A DNA stretch of 64,000 nucleotides from Silene latifolia (Eukaryota; Streptophyta; Magnoliopsida; Caryophyllales; Caryophyllaceae). The notes under the pieces were generated by a model. The model did not search any database, had not been told where the DNA came from, and was given only the letters and a program-made list of their open reading frames with translations. Positions 1 to 12,192 of this stretch are shown here, in pieces. The position numbers and the translations under genes are program-made. Each line of letters starts with the position of its first letter. Position 1 is the stretch's first letter. The stretch spans positions 147,976,922 through 148,040,921 of the forward strand of contig NC_133538.1 in assembly GCF_048544455.1 (NCBI RefSeq), in the 5' to 3' direction.

Positions 1-856
1 TTATGTATATAGGTGTTGCTTGATTGTTGGATAGTGCGTGTATGGGCTTGGAATCGTTGCAGTCGCTTAAAGGTAGGTTCGCCTACCCAGTTTCTGTGGA
101 TGGTCTAGTGTGTAGGTTGTTGTGTCGTGGTTGTTGTGTTGTTGTTGCGTTTGTATGGCATAGTATATGCGGTAATCGGTTGGTGTATACAGTTTGTTGG
201 TTGTTGTTGTATTGCAGCTGTCTGTGATTGATTATCTCTGGTTCTCGAGGTGCGTCCTCGGTTGAGTGGAGTCACTTGCGGGAGTGGCTTCACGCACTAG
301 TTTCGCCCTCCATGGAACCCGCCACGGGATGGGATGTGCACATTAATGGGACAGGGTTATCGCTCAGTATGATGAGCGGGGCTTAGGTGGGAACGGCTGC
401 GGTCCCCCACTGGCAGGGCTGGTCCAGTGGACAGTCGGTGACGGAGATTGTCTGGAGTGGGTGTGATTGTGTGTGACTTGTTGTGTTTATGTTGTGTTGA
501 CGATTGTCGTTGGTTTGTGTTGTGTCTTACTTCAGTTGCTGACCTTGTGTGGTTGTCTTGTTCGTTTATGTGTCTGCCGTGATCCGTTATGGTGAGCAGT
601 CAGTCTGAGCAGGTGTTGAAGTGGTTGATAGCTGGAGTCCTGGCAGGGATGGGTCATCACGAGTTCTGATAGAGTTAGTGTGTAGCTGGCGAGTTGTATC
701 TTTATTTTGTTGGTTGGTGGTAACACTTGTAAATTTAACTATAACTGTTCTTTTATCGACTTTTGATGATTACTTATCTCGGGCAACCGAGATGGTAACG
801 CCCTTATATGCTAAGGAAGGTTTAGTTAAGGATCCTCAGTATATGGGGGTGTTACA
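1..856 (+). repeat. 5' LTR of outer Ty3-type element (left end outside window)
   Basis: This stretch matches 23304-24159 almost base for base; by eye I count about 36 differences over 855 bp (roughly 4%). It ends in gggtgttaca and is followed after three bases by a tRNA-Met-type primer-binding site, so it is the 5' LTR. The start lies before the window. No coding potential; the short ORFs in it are chance. Confidence 0.8.
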
Positions 857-859
857 AAG

Positions 860-871
860 TGGTATCAAAGC
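860..871 (+). other. Primer-binding site, initiator tRNA-Met type
   Basis: The sequence tggtatcaaagc lies three bases after the LTR end and differs at one position from the usual tggtatcagagc. This is the (-) strand priming site of the outer element and fixes its orientation as plus. Confidence 0.75.
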
Positions 872-3228
872 GACGATTTTGGAACCTTTAACCAATGAAC
901 CTAATGAACGTAGTGAATCTAATAAAATGAACCTGATGTACGTATAATGGGAGCCCCAGCTGATGCTAGATTTTGGGTGAGTAGGCGCCCTCATTTCAAA
1001 ATCTTGGCCCCATTGTGCTTAAGACGGTCACTGGGTATGGGAATGTGGAGTCCATAAATATGTGCTTGATGTGTACGTTGATTATGTTGGAATTGTTTGT
1101 GGTTGAGTCTTTGTTGAAGCTGATATTGGTACAATAGTTACGTTAGAATCATGTTGGGTGAATTGGTGATGGAGTGGAGGAGCGTATGTGGTGATAATGA
1201 GGAACGTATAAGGTTTTATATAATAGAAGTGCGTGAAAAGTGTAGAAGTGTATGTTGTACTAGGAAATGTGGTAATGTTGATATTTGTTTCAGGTTGTTA
1301 GTGATAGTGCTCCTATATAAGTTTATAAGTCTTACCGTAGCCATAATAATGATAGCTAAAGAAGTGTTGAGATATAGTATGAGAAACATCAAGATAGTTG
1401 TGGGTATATGCAATGATTAATGATTGGAAGTTTCTGCCGTGTGGTGATTAATTTGAGTAGAATAATTTGTTTATGTTGAAACTTGAACATGATAGTAATG
1501 CACTGAGATGACGTATGGAAAAATTTATCATTTATTATGTGTTTTGATTAACGTAAGTATAAGTTTGCCAGCAAGGTGGAAAGACGAGTTTAGACATGAT
1601 ACAATGACATAATTGCGTATACGGATGACTCGGTAGCAGGTAAACCATGTTGTTTGAAGTTTATTGTAGCATAATGTGATACGAATCCTATCTGATGAGA
1701 CGGTATGATATATTTGAGTAGTAATGATAACATATGAGTGAGTACGATAACCAGTGACGATTTCCGAACTTGGTTTGGAATCGACACGTAATGTTGTTTT
1801 GCAGGAATCTTCAGCTAATTTGGTATTTCTGACCGTGTACTCAACCTTACTTGACCGAGTGCGAGTGCTTACTATACCGAATAGATCTCACTCGATCTAG
1901 TTAGGAAGCTATGACGTTGAGATGTAGGAATTTTCTGCGGATACTCGACGAAATAGCGCCTACTCGATCGAGTAGAGGGCACTCGATCGAGTACCCTAGG
2001 CACTCGATCGAGTAGGCTACAGTACAGTGGCTTTTACGGGTTTCATAAAACCCTTGTTTTTTCTCATTCTTCTTATTCTTTCCTCTTCTTTTGAAACCCT
2101 AACCTCTCAAACCTCTCAAAAACTCTTATAATTTTTGTTTGTGGTGATTAATCCGGGTAGTTTCCTTTGCTTTGATTCGTTCTTTCACTTCCTATTTGAT
2201 AAAGGTATGAACTTCTTTCCTAATTTCATGTTTTCATCACTTAGAATCTATTGGAATGATAGAATAATCTGAAATTTCGATTCATACGGACGAAAAATTG
2301 CTTGTAATTGTTGTAATATGATCCACATGCTTCCCTTTCATGATTGTTGATGTTTATTGTGCTAAAAATAGATTAGAAATTGCAAATTTGGGGGACGAAT
2401 TTTCTAGGGTTTGTGATATCAAATTGATTTTCGGGTGATTTCTACATGTTGGATGATGAAATTGAGTAGTATATGTTGCATATATCATGTTGAAAGTTGA
2501 ATTTTGTGATTTTCACCTTAAAATTTGCCTTAAAACTCCGTCTTAAAAGTGCCCCAAATTGAAATTCGTTTTCTATAATTGAGATTTTGTGTTGAATATG
2601 AATGAATGTGTAAGAGTTAAAACCTTTGATATGGTAGTAGTGCAGTTAATTCTTGCTAAATATGTCACAATTGTTACAGCTGTAGAGACCGTCTTACTGT
2701 CTAATTAAGAAGTTGCTCATAATGTTGAATGTCGATGATGGCGTGTACTAAGTTGCCTTTCTATGAACATATATGAATGTTTCACATGTTATCAAGTATA
2801 TATATGGAGTAGCGTTTGAGCCATGTCATGACAGTTGAAGTAGTCGAGTAAATCATATTCATCCATGCTAAAATTTTCACAGCTATAGAGATCGTCTAAA
2901 TTGCTATGAACTGTATTTATATATATATATATATAATTTGGGAATTGGTTGGTGAAATTGTGTACATAGATGATGATTCAATGTTCAATGTGCGTAATTT
3001 ACATGTTTTAAGTGCCTATGCAAGTATGAGTAAATTGTATGCTGAAACAGATGCCGAGACTAAACCTGGGGACCTGTCAAAGCAAGAGGGGGAGGGCTTC
3101 TCAGCCCGAAATTGGGGAGGGTAGCGGACCAGTTGTACCGTCTGTACCCGAGTATCCTTCGGTAGTCTTTGTGGACTTCAAACAGAGAGAGAGAGAGAGA
3201 GAGATTTGTAGCGTTACAGAAACGCAAG
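872..3228 (+). other. Internal leader of outer element, non-coding
   Basis: No supportable gene. The first 80 bases resemble the leader that follows the PBS at 29308, with repeated aatgaac words. From about 1080 to 1790 the strand is poor in C. At 1846-2025 there is an array of actcgatcgagt-type palindromes, followed at about 2045 by an A/T-rich TATA-like stretch. A (TA)n run lies at 2917-2935 and an (AG)n run at 3184-3204. Confidence 0.5.
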
Positions 3229-4590
3229 ATGAGACCCACCCGTTGTGTGGACACCACACTTCTTGATGACCTGGGGATTGAGACGGATGTCCGTCATATA
3301 TTTTAGACCTTGGGGTTCACGGAGTTGTATCGTTTGAGAAAGCATACCTATCCTTTTCTGACTTTGGAATTCATGAGCTCGTTTAAATACGAGCCAGTTG
3401 CACAGTCTATTGAGTTGACCATGGACCTCTTTGATTCTCACCTTGGTTTGGCTAAGCCTCCCAAGGATTCCATCAGCGAGATTCCATCTGAGTGCGGGGT
3501 TTGCCACCTTATGCCTTGTTTGTCTGGAAAGTCAACTCCCACCTCCAGTAACATGTTGATTAACGATGTTCAACATGTCACTTTGAGGATCTTCCTTCGT
3601 TCTATATCGAATCTTCTTTATGAAAGGCCGGATATGAGTACGCTGAACAATCACGAGTTGTTGCTTTTGATGTCTTATCTTAACCCGGAGCGGACCGAGA
3701 GGGTGGTCTTCAATGCTCCTGACATGGTCTGTGCTAGCCTTGCTTTGATGGCTACTTCTACCACTCGGTACTTGAGTTGTGGTGCTCTTGCCACCCGATT
3801 AGATAAAAAGCTAGCCTCCTTTGAGGCTTCTTCTGAGTACGTTCCCCTATCCACACCGGTGCCTACCATGGACAGAGACTACTACCTCGACCTGAAATGG
3901 TTGAGAACCTTGGAGGATGGTAGCCTAGCATGGAGGGTGTGGGGTATGAGCTGGTTGAGGATACCGGCTCCTGAGCATCTTCCACCAACTGAGCCTTTGG
4001 ATGCGGTCGATTCTGATTAGGAGGATGAGGATGCACCTCGACAGTTACAGACATACCTCATTAACGACACGATCCTTTGGGTGATGCCTGAGCCGAAGAA
4101 GGGGGAGAACGTGAGAGCGGCGGAGGATAGGCCCAAGTTGGGGAGAGGACCTCGTCGTGTGAGGGAGAGGACCGCTGAGACCAGACCACAGCCAGCAGCA
4201 CCACAGCAGCACCCTTTTCCTTGTTACCCCTACCTCGATACCTCGGAGACACGTTCGAGCTACTTGGCAGAGAGAGTGTCATCTACTTTGACACTCCGGA
4301 ACATATATGAGATGGCGTATGCTCAGGGTATTGGGACCGAGGGACCACATCCAGTGTGGTGGAGCGGAGTTGGGGACTATAGTGGGGTTTTCCACTCCTA
4401 TGGAGTGGACATGGCGGCATGGGGGACACCTCAGTCCTTTGCCTTTGGTGGTTTGACCCTATGGTATGAGAGTCGAGGCGCTGAAGCAGGGGTTGATGCG
4501 GGTCTTGGGTCATCAGGAGCAGGCACCTCGGGAGGGGATGGTGGTGGAGATGAGATGATGGATGAGCAGCAGCAGCAGCAGCAGGAGTGA
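3229..4590 (+). pseudogene. ATHILA ORF1-like protein, two in-frame stops
   Basis: One reading frame of 453 codons runs from ATG 3229 to TGA 4588-4590, interrupted only by TAG at 3304-3306 and TAG at 4018-4020. There is no frameshift. The N-terminal part (RPTRCVDTTLLDDLG, then a TLEFMSSF motif near residue 50) has the layout of the ATHILA ORF-1 family (Pfam PF03078), whose function is unknown. The C-terminal third is proline-, glycine- and acid-rich and ends in a run of seven glutamines encoded by cag repeats. It is the only coding region I find in the outer element, which has no gag, protease or polymerase. Both stops could arise by one C-to-T or G-to-A change. The family assignment rests on recalled motifs, not on a search. 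Confidence 0.65.
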
Positions 4591-4638
4591 AACTCCTTTT
4601 TCTTCTCTTTGTTTATGGTTTGGTTGTGTGGCATGATA

Positions 4639-4643
4639 GTAGT
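4639..4643. repeat. Target-site duplication gtagt, left copy of Athila insertion
   Basis: The five bases gtagt directly before the LTR terminus tgatgcg are repeated at 21497-21501 directly after the 3' LTR terminus. This proves that 4644-21496 went in as one unit. Confidence 0.95.
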
Positions 4644-6120
4644 TGATGCGTGCCTTTTTGACGTATTTATTTACATATTCGGCACGCATTTTTATAAGTT
4701 TAATTGTTTATTTCACTCGTTTTTCCTCCCGTATTTGCTACTTTGGTGCGTTTCGTGCTTCTTGTAGGTTCGAGACACACTTATACATTTACAAGCCAAA
4801 TCCGTTTAACAATGGAATAAGAAAGGAGTTAGAAGAGTTTCAGACAAGTTTGACAAGGCGAGAATGGATTTTTGTTTACTTGGTATGCATGCTTGAGGAG
4901 ATAATCAACTTCAATTTTGTGCCCAATGCTCATGTCGCCCGACTTAGAGGTTATGTCGTCCGACATGTTTGCCAAGTAGAGCGACCAATACTCCCTGTGG
5001 TCGACACAACAGCAATCACAAAGCAGCGATCATAAAGAAGAGCAGCATGTGTCGGCCGACTTATGACTATGTGTCGGCCGACTTATGACTCGATGTCGGT
5101 CGACCACCATGTATTTTTTGGTAGACACAGTGGAGAGCCAAAGCACGACATCAGCCCTATGTCTACCGACTTCAGATTTGTGTCGGTCGACTTTAGTCTA
5201 TCTTTCGCTAGACTTCCTCCATATTGTCGACAAGTTATCTTATTTTATTTCTTTTATTTGGGCTTTACTATAAAAAGCATCAGGGTAATTCCAAAATTAG
5301 GTTACGCTATTATTATTCAGTTAGACTTTTGTCTCAAGAACTTTTAGCAGTAAAAACTCCATTAGCTTTCAGATCTAGAAATCCTTGCACTCAAATCTTA
5401 CGGTACTTTGTTAATCTTTCTTCATTAATTAATTTATTTAGTTTCAATCAATTATTAACATCTTTCATATTCTTTTATGTTTACAATTATGTCTTCTATT
5501 ATTATAATTGCTATTATTTCCGTTAGTATGCATAGCTAAACTTCTCATCTAGGGAGAAGGAGGATCTAGGTTGTTAGAAAAGGGGTTATTATGAATTGAT
5601 TGTTAAATTGCTCTTAATTGTTGTTTGATTATCGTATTACTTCTAATTAGTTAATTACTGATCAGAATTGATTAATTAGTCTTGCACAAACTAGGATTAT
5701 CACCGACCGGGTTAAGACTAGTATAGGCCATGGTAATTGAATAGAGATAATTTAATGATAGCGATCGCATGTTAAATTAGATCTAAAAGAAATATTGAAT
5801 CGACTGATCATATGACTTTCAACAATATAAATTGCTCAATCAATGAATTAAATTCTACCCTTTGATGACTACCTAGTGAACCCGAATCCCTAGACTCTTT
5901 AATATTATTGTTATTTGTCTTTTAATTACTTGCAATTAGCTGTTAGCATACAAACAATCAAAACCCCCACAATTGGTTACTTTAAGACAGATTTAAATAC
6001 AAACAAACTAGATAATCACCGCCTTCCTGTGGATTCGACCCTGACTTACCGCTAGCTATTTTGTTAGTAGTAGTTTAGGTTTACTTTGATTAAGGCAAAC
6101 GACTGAAAACAACCTTATCA
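4644..6120 (+). repeat. 5' LTR of Athila-type element
   Basis: Begins tgatgcg and ends ttatca. The U3 region (about 4935-5235) carries an array of gtcgNNcgac palindromes, such as gtcggccgac twice near 5050 and 5080. A TATA box (ctataaaaag) at 5268-5277 follows about 35 bp after the array. The matching 3' LTR is 19874-21496. Confidence 0.93.
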
Positions 6121-6124
6121 ATTT

Positions 6125-6142
6125 TGGCGCCGTTGCCGGGGA
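6125..6142 (+). other. Primer-binding site, Athila/Tat type
   Basis: tggcgccgttgccgggga begins four bases after the 5' LTR. This PBS is characteristic of the Athila and Tat lineages of Ty3/gypsy. Confidence 0.9.
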
Positions 6143-6231
6143 GGCAACAATTGTTCTGTTTATTTTTGTCTTTTGTTTCAGGGAACTTCAGTTCCTTGAG
6201 ACAGTTTTATCTTTTCTTGTTGTTTTCGTGT

Positions 6232-9132
6232 ATGCCCAGGTCTAACAGGTTAGAGATCCTACCGTTTGATCCCGAGCCAGAGAAGACTTTTCGCTACAGA
6301 CGGAAATTTAATCAAGAAGTGGGTCAAGTAGAAGACTTGAGTATACTTGACATCGAGACGGCGAGCTCAACAGAGTCAGCCGATCGGTCCTACGAAGAGG
6401 AAGAGGACGACATTCCTATTCCTGAAATTCCAGTCATAACTGCTATTCCCGAAACTACCATCATGCCTACTCTAGCCAGTCACTCCGAGCCGACCTTAGC
6501 TTCTATCCCACAAGGATTTAAGCTGCCCACTACTACCAATGGAACTTTTGAAATTCGGCCATCTTACATCAATTTGGTGGAACGAAATATGTTTGGAGGG
6601 ACAGCTGCTGAGGATCCTGCAACACATATGGAGAAATTTGTCACCCTCATCTTTGTTCTATTCCATTAACAGCTGGAGTGACACAAGATCAAGTTAAGCA
6701 GGTACTCATTCCTTTCTCTCTGAAGGATGGAGCTGCTGAGTGGTTGAGAGATTTGGATATGGAGAGTGAAGGAGTTACGGACTGGAATTCCTTGGCTCTT
6801 GCTTTCTACAAGAGGTATTTCCCACCTCAAAAGACTAATGCCCTGAGAAGTCAGATTACTAGTTTCAAGCAAGGAGCAACCGAAGATTTGAATGAAGCTT
6901 GGACTCGCTTCAAATGTTTAGTCCGATCAGTTCCCCATCATGGTTTCCCAAAGTGGTTTCTTTGCAACCAGTTTTATAACGGGTTGTATGACGATCATCG
7001 TGCCCTTTTGGATTCTTCTGCTAATGGGAGGTTTCAGGATAACACCAATGATGGTGACGCGTGGAAGTTAATTGATCAGATTGCTACCCATACCGCCAGG
7101 TATGGAAATCCTAGGGGAAGCACGCGAGGTACTGGTGTTGATAGTGCCCTGGCGGCACAGTACCGAGACTATTTACGCCCAGATTCTTTGAGATAAAGAC
7201 TACCCAATCATTGGGTAGTAAGGAGAGAGTTCATGCCTTGAGTCAGCAAGTAGAGGAGTCTTGTGCTAGATGTGGTTTAGACGGTCATGGTGCAGCTGAT
7301 TGCATGAGTAAATTGGAGCAGGTTAATGCTTTTCAGGCCTACAGACAAGGTACACAAGGTACACCCTTCTCCAATTTCTACAATGAAAGAACGAAGGAGC
7401 ACCTATTCCTTCAATGGTCCAGTCAGTATGTACAAAACCCGCAGCAGCCACAGAAGAATGTCTATGTCCCTCCCAACAATCGTGGTAATCAACCGTCAGG
7501 GGGATATCAAAGGCAAAATCAAGGAGGCCAGAATTTTAACAATCAATATCAACAGCCTCCTCAGCAAACTCCTCAACAAATTCCTCAACAAGCTCCAAAC
7601 AATGAGATGGCAGAGTTGCGCAATCTTTTGCAACAAACTTTGTCGATGCAGCAAAAGCAAACGGCTCAAATCTCCGAACTTATGGCTCATAATAAGATGT
7701 TGGATACTCAAGTTGCTCAAATGGCGGCTCAAAATCCATCAAAACAGTCCGATCTTCCTCCTCAAGGTAAACAAGCTCATGAGCAAGTTAATGCAATTTC
7801 TTTAAGGAGCGGTACTTCTTATAACGGTCCGGACATGCCCATTAAAGATGATGAAGCTCCATACATGCATTCTAAGGGGTTGGGAAATTTGGAGCTAAGT
7901 GACGATGAAAAAGAAACTTGCAAAGATGAAACACGAGATTTGACGAAAAGCAAAAAGACGGAGCAAAGCCAGGTTCCTCGATCGAGTAGACACGGGCTCG
8001 ATCGAGGATCTTCCTTACTCGATCGAGTGCACCCCGGGCTCGATCGAGGCACCTCTGTAACTGAAGTTGATGTTTCCAAACGTACTCATAATGCAAAAGA
8101 AGCCGAGCCAATTAAAATCCAACTACCTTTTCCTCAAAGATTGCGTAAATCCAAACTTGAGCAACGATTTGGAAGGTTTATGGAGGTAGTAAAGAATCTT
8201 CAAGTGACAAAGTGCCATTTCTTGAATTGGTAACTCAAGTGCCGGCGTATGCTAAATTTTTAAGAGAAATCTTATCAAAGAAGCGGTCTTTTGATGAAGT
8301 GGAGACAGTAGCATTTACTCAGGAGTGCGCGGCTGCATTACAAGCTAACTCACCACCAAAGCTTAAGGATCCAGGGAGTTTTTCTATTCCTTGTCATATT
8401 GGTAGTATAGCTATTGATAGAGCCCTTTGTGATTTAGGGGCTAGTGTTAGTGTCATGCCGTATTCAATTTGCAAAAAGTTAAATATGGGTCAACTCCGTA
8501 TTACTAATATGACTTTACAAATGGCCGACAGATCTTTAAAGAAACCTATGGGTGTCTTAGAGGATGTGCCCGTTAGAGTAGGGAAGTATTTCATTCCAGT
8601 TGACTTTATTGTTATGGATATGGCTGAGGACTCTCAAGTACCCATCATTCTTGGTAGACCATTCCTTCACACTGCAGGAGCGCTCATAGATGTTAGGGAT
8701 GGTAGTCTGACACTAAGAGTTGGGGATGACACTATTAGATTTGTTCTTGATAATGCTTTAAAATGTCCTCCTGTTTTAAAAGCTTCTTGTCATATGATTA
8801 ATGCTCTTGATCCTACTTTTGACGATTGCCTTGCTTTATGTTTTGACAGAAATCCACATGATGCCCCTGCTGCTGCATCATATCCATGGAGCAAGGAAGT
8901 GGATGAGATAGAGAAGCTTATTTATGGAGAAAATCCTCCTCCTGAGATGGTTTACAGCTATGATGAGAATGTTGATATAAAAGCTAAGTTGGAGGCTTTG
9001 GAAGCTGAAATTTTCAGAGAGGAGCCCGTTAGAGTTTTTGATGAAGCTTCTATAATGACATTTAAGTGCTTTATCTCCTTCCTCAAGAGGATGACACGAA
9101 GAACAATGACCATTGCTCTTATTTTACATTAG
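6232..9132 (+). pseudogene. Athila gag-protease polyprotein with three frame breaks
   Basis: The likely start is ATG 6232 (MPRSNRLEILPFDPEPE). Four frame segments join: 6232-6669, about 6645-7196, about 7196-8233 and about 8200-9132. Each switch moves the frame the same way (net -1). In order there is an acidic N-terminus; a retrotransposon gag core (SLKDGAAEWLRDL, FYKRYFPP, FNEAW-like segment) at 6600-7130; a zinc knuckle CARCGLDGHGAADC at about 7262-7303; a Q/N-rich linker; the NAISLRSGT motif near 7792; and an aspartic protease with CDLGASVSVMP near 8435 and an ILGRPFL segment. At 7977-8049 the linker encodes repeated LDRG words from in-frame ctcgatcgag palindromes. Coding stops after the protease, where reverse transcriptase would normally begin. 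Confidence 0.88.
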
Positions 9133-9526
9133 ATTTTGAGTTTGATGAGCCAGGACATTTTACATTGTTTTTATTCTTTGCTTGGACTTTTTATTGGTGC
9201 TACTTATGTTTGTGTGTAGCACATGCGCTACTTTTTGATTTACTGTTACGAGCTTTAACTTGTATTGATTATGACTTGTGTGCGCATTTATTTTAAATGC
9301 AGGAAATCTGCTCCACAAGAAGGTTCCTCGATCGAGTGTCATGGGGCTCGATCGAGTCACCTAAATCTTTTTGGGTCAATAACGAGCGACGATGATAGGG
9401 TGCAGGTGATGATTAGCTACAGCGGAGCGGCAGCGGCCGCGACTTCTTCTTTTTATTCTTTGGTTTGGGGAGGTCCTTTGTGATGTTGTGAGTTCTCTTC
9501 TTCCTGTTTTCTTCATTTGTATCCAT
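9133..9526 (+). other. Athila internal 3' region up to the copia insertion
   Basis: No gene. It holds two ctcgatcgag palindromes (about 9328-9358) and a polypurine-tract copy, tttggtttggggaggt at 9460-9474, which is the same word that precedes the 3' LTR at 19857. The sequence resumes at 18361 on the far side of the copia element. Confidence 0.6.
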
Positions 9527-9531
9527 CTTGT
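9527..9531. repeat. Target-site duplication cttgt, left copy of copia insertion
   Basis: cttgt here is repeated at 18356-18360. Both copies directly abut the copia LTR termini (tgta... and ...aaca). Confidence 0.95.
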
Positions 9532-10521
9532 TGTAAGATAATATCCGTATAAGACCCTTTAAATTTAAGGATTATAACGTAAATTTAACATGTGAAATAT
9601 GGTCATAAACGAAAAACAACAAAGAAACAATAAGGATTAAGAATCAACCTCGGGTCCTTTGTAGTGCGGCGTAAAGAACAGAAATCAACGGAGATTTCCT
9701 CCTAATTGTTGCACCCAAGACCGTCTGAGACTATGCCCTTGTGCTAGAAATGCTTTCTAATTGACTTGAAATATTGAGAAAGCTGTTGTGAGTTTTGTCG
9801 ATGTGAGATCTAGGAATTTCAGAGAAAGTTGCACTGAAACCCTAATTGTTTTTCACTAATGATGATTAGGTTAACAAGAAGGAGAAGGCTCTCCTTTTTG
9901 TTCTTCTAATTCGGCCAAACCGAGAGCCTAGGGGAGGGAGTGGGCTTTCACTTCCTCCTTCTTTTAACTCGTAGTCCGACCAATTCCGCTAAAATGTATA
10001 TGACGCGATTTTCATTATAAATCGTCATCGGTTATCGGCTATTAAAATGTCAACTAATAACACGGGTTAGTTGAATTATTAATACATGTCCGACAAAGAC
10101 GATATTGTATAATTTATTCAATATACATTAATTGAATATAAATCGTTTATATTCAATTTACGAATTAATCGTTTAATTCGCCTTAGCCCATTTTATTTAA
10201 TTCGTATTAAATATAATATCTCAACATCACATTTTGACTAATTACTAGTCAAATAACTCGGACTAACTGGTTAGTCAAAATTTGGCATCAACATGACTGT
10301 ATTTTCATACTGTCACATCTCTCAAACGTATCCTATAGGTGTGACTATTAGGGACCGATTGATCACCGCCATCCGTATGACAATAACGTCAAACTTATCT
10401 AGCAAGCCAACCGTTATTGATAAACGTGGATCACCTGATAATAATACCAAAAGTATGCCCTTTGATCCTTTTAGAGATTTATAAGTCCTTGCACTAACCG
10501 TTAAGGACACCAACCCCAACA
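9532..10521 (-). repeat. 3' LTR of copia element
   Basis: 990 bp, equal in length to the copy at 17366-18355. On the minus strand it begins tgttggggttgg and ends ttaca. The polypurine tract (caagtgggagct on the minus strand) abuts it at 10522-10533. Confidence 0.93.
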
Positions 10522-11379
10522 AGCTCCCACTTGTCCGTACAAGTGTATGTGCAATGACGTTATCCGCACTAACCGGAGGACACAAGCTCCAACAAACTCC
10601 CACTTGTCCGTACAAGTGTATGTGCGATAACCGATTCTCATATTCATTTAAAATTTCTCCCACTCAATGTAAAACAATTTGCAGATCTGGATCCACAAAG
10701 GTCGTATTTTACAATCGATCTTGATCAAGAGTGGTTTCCCCGACTAGAGAGTAACTTAACCGATAAAACGAATCCGTATCCGAGCATGGCCATGCATTTC
10801 GATTCTGACTCCTCGAGTGGCCCCGAGAAATATCGAGTACCGATAAAGGCTGAATATTTCCTTCAACTCGAACTCCTTCCGATCTAAGCGCAAAGCATGA
10901 AATGACCGAAACAATCTACTTGGCCCCCTGTTACGGATGACCGTGAGAAAGAAACCAAAGTCACCCAAAATCGCTTTAGTCTCAAGAGACGGTCGATAGT
11001 CAAAAGAATCGACTCTTAGGATCACCATGGAAGTCCTATCCACGACCAGGCACCGAATGTTATAAAACATTTAGGACTCCACGTCGATGTCACAATTGTG
11101 TCCTACGAAATATCCGTATAAATCGCCTCGTGATTGGTCGGTCAACCGGTTGACTTATGGCTCGTTGAACCCACCATCAACCAACGTCACAAAATAATTG
11201 CCAGAGTTATCGGCTCATGTGGGCAATTAAGGGTGAAAAATATAATGTTCGTTCGGTTCACTTTGTGGTGTTCAAAATTTGTCGTACAAATCCACATGAA
11301 AAACAAAATATATATAAAATATCAAAACGATGATGTCGTATAGAGTACAAAAGGGAATGAATCTAATCCATAAAAAGTA
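10522..11379 (-). other. Copia 3' untranslated region with tandem duplication
   Basis: Non-coding. A 29-bp segment starting ctcccacttgtccgtacaag occurs at 10524-10552 and again at 10597-10625, a 73-bp unit repeated next to the polypurine tract. The rest shows no motif I recognise. Confidence 0.6.
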
Positions 11380-12108
11380 CTACAACTTAGGAACACGTTT
11401 AATTCCCATGGAATTGACGTGCCCTTCATGCTTATCTTGTCGTAATGCTTTAGTGAGAGGATCTGCTATGTTATCATCTCTAGCAATCTTTTCTATCACT
11501 ACTTCCTTTTGCTCCACGTAATCTCGGATTAGATGAGCTTTCCGTTGTACATGTCTAGACTTGTTCTTGGACTTAGGCTCCTTAGCTTGGAAGATGGCAC
11601 CACTATTGTCGCAATAGATGGTAATCGGGTCATTCGAACTAGGCACTACAGATATCCCATGTAAGAATTGACGCATCCATATCGCTTCCTTTGTAGCTTC
11701 AGACGCGGCATAGTACTCGGACTCGGTCGTAGAATCTGCTTAATGAGTTTGTTTCGAACTCTTCCGGTGATGCAAAGAGCGCCATTAAGAGTAAAAACGA
11801 ATCCAGCACCGAGATTTCGAGTCATCACGATCCGTTTGGAAGCTAGCATCTGCAGAATCGGTTGCGCATAGCTTTTGAGGGCCTCCATAAGTCAATGCCC
11901 AATCTTTAGTCCTTCGTAGGTACTTAAGAATGTTCTTGATGACCAACCAATGTGATTCACCGGATCTTTGTTGGAATCGACTTGTCATACTCAATGCATA
12001 TGCCACGTCCAGACGTGTGCATATCATGGCATACATGATTGATCCTATAGCCGAGGCATAAGGAATCCGTGTCATGCGCTCTTTCTCTTCCGGTGTCTCC
12101 GGTGCCAC
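11380..12108 (-). pseudogene. Copia RNase H domain, frameshifted
   Basis: The reading passes through three minus-strand frames: 12108-11785, 11888-11646 and 11676-11380. Recognisable pieces are the post-RT segment YASAIGSIMYAM with RLDVAYALSMTSRF, an LKYLRRTKDWAL segment, the RNase H motif YCDNSGAI, and the C-terminal block with IADPLTKAL. These are the usual landmarks of copia RNase H. The domain should remove the RNA template during reverse transcription, but frameshifts make it non-functional here. Confidence 0.85.
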
Positions 12109-12192
12109 GAGACTTGCTCAAATGCACCCCGGAGCCATGGGAAGAAACCCCTTCTTGGAGTTAGTCATCTTTGAATCTCTCTAGGACTTTGT

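Noticed and set aside
1846..2025. CRISPR-like array of actcgatcgagt repeats
   Set aside because: Repeats are 10-12-bp palindromes with short variable gaps of irregular size, in a plant nuclear transposon; no cas genes or regular spacers.
4569..4585. cag repeat as a disease-type unstable microsatellite
   Set aside because: Only about six units, inside a transposon pseudogene; ordinary low-complexity coding sequence.
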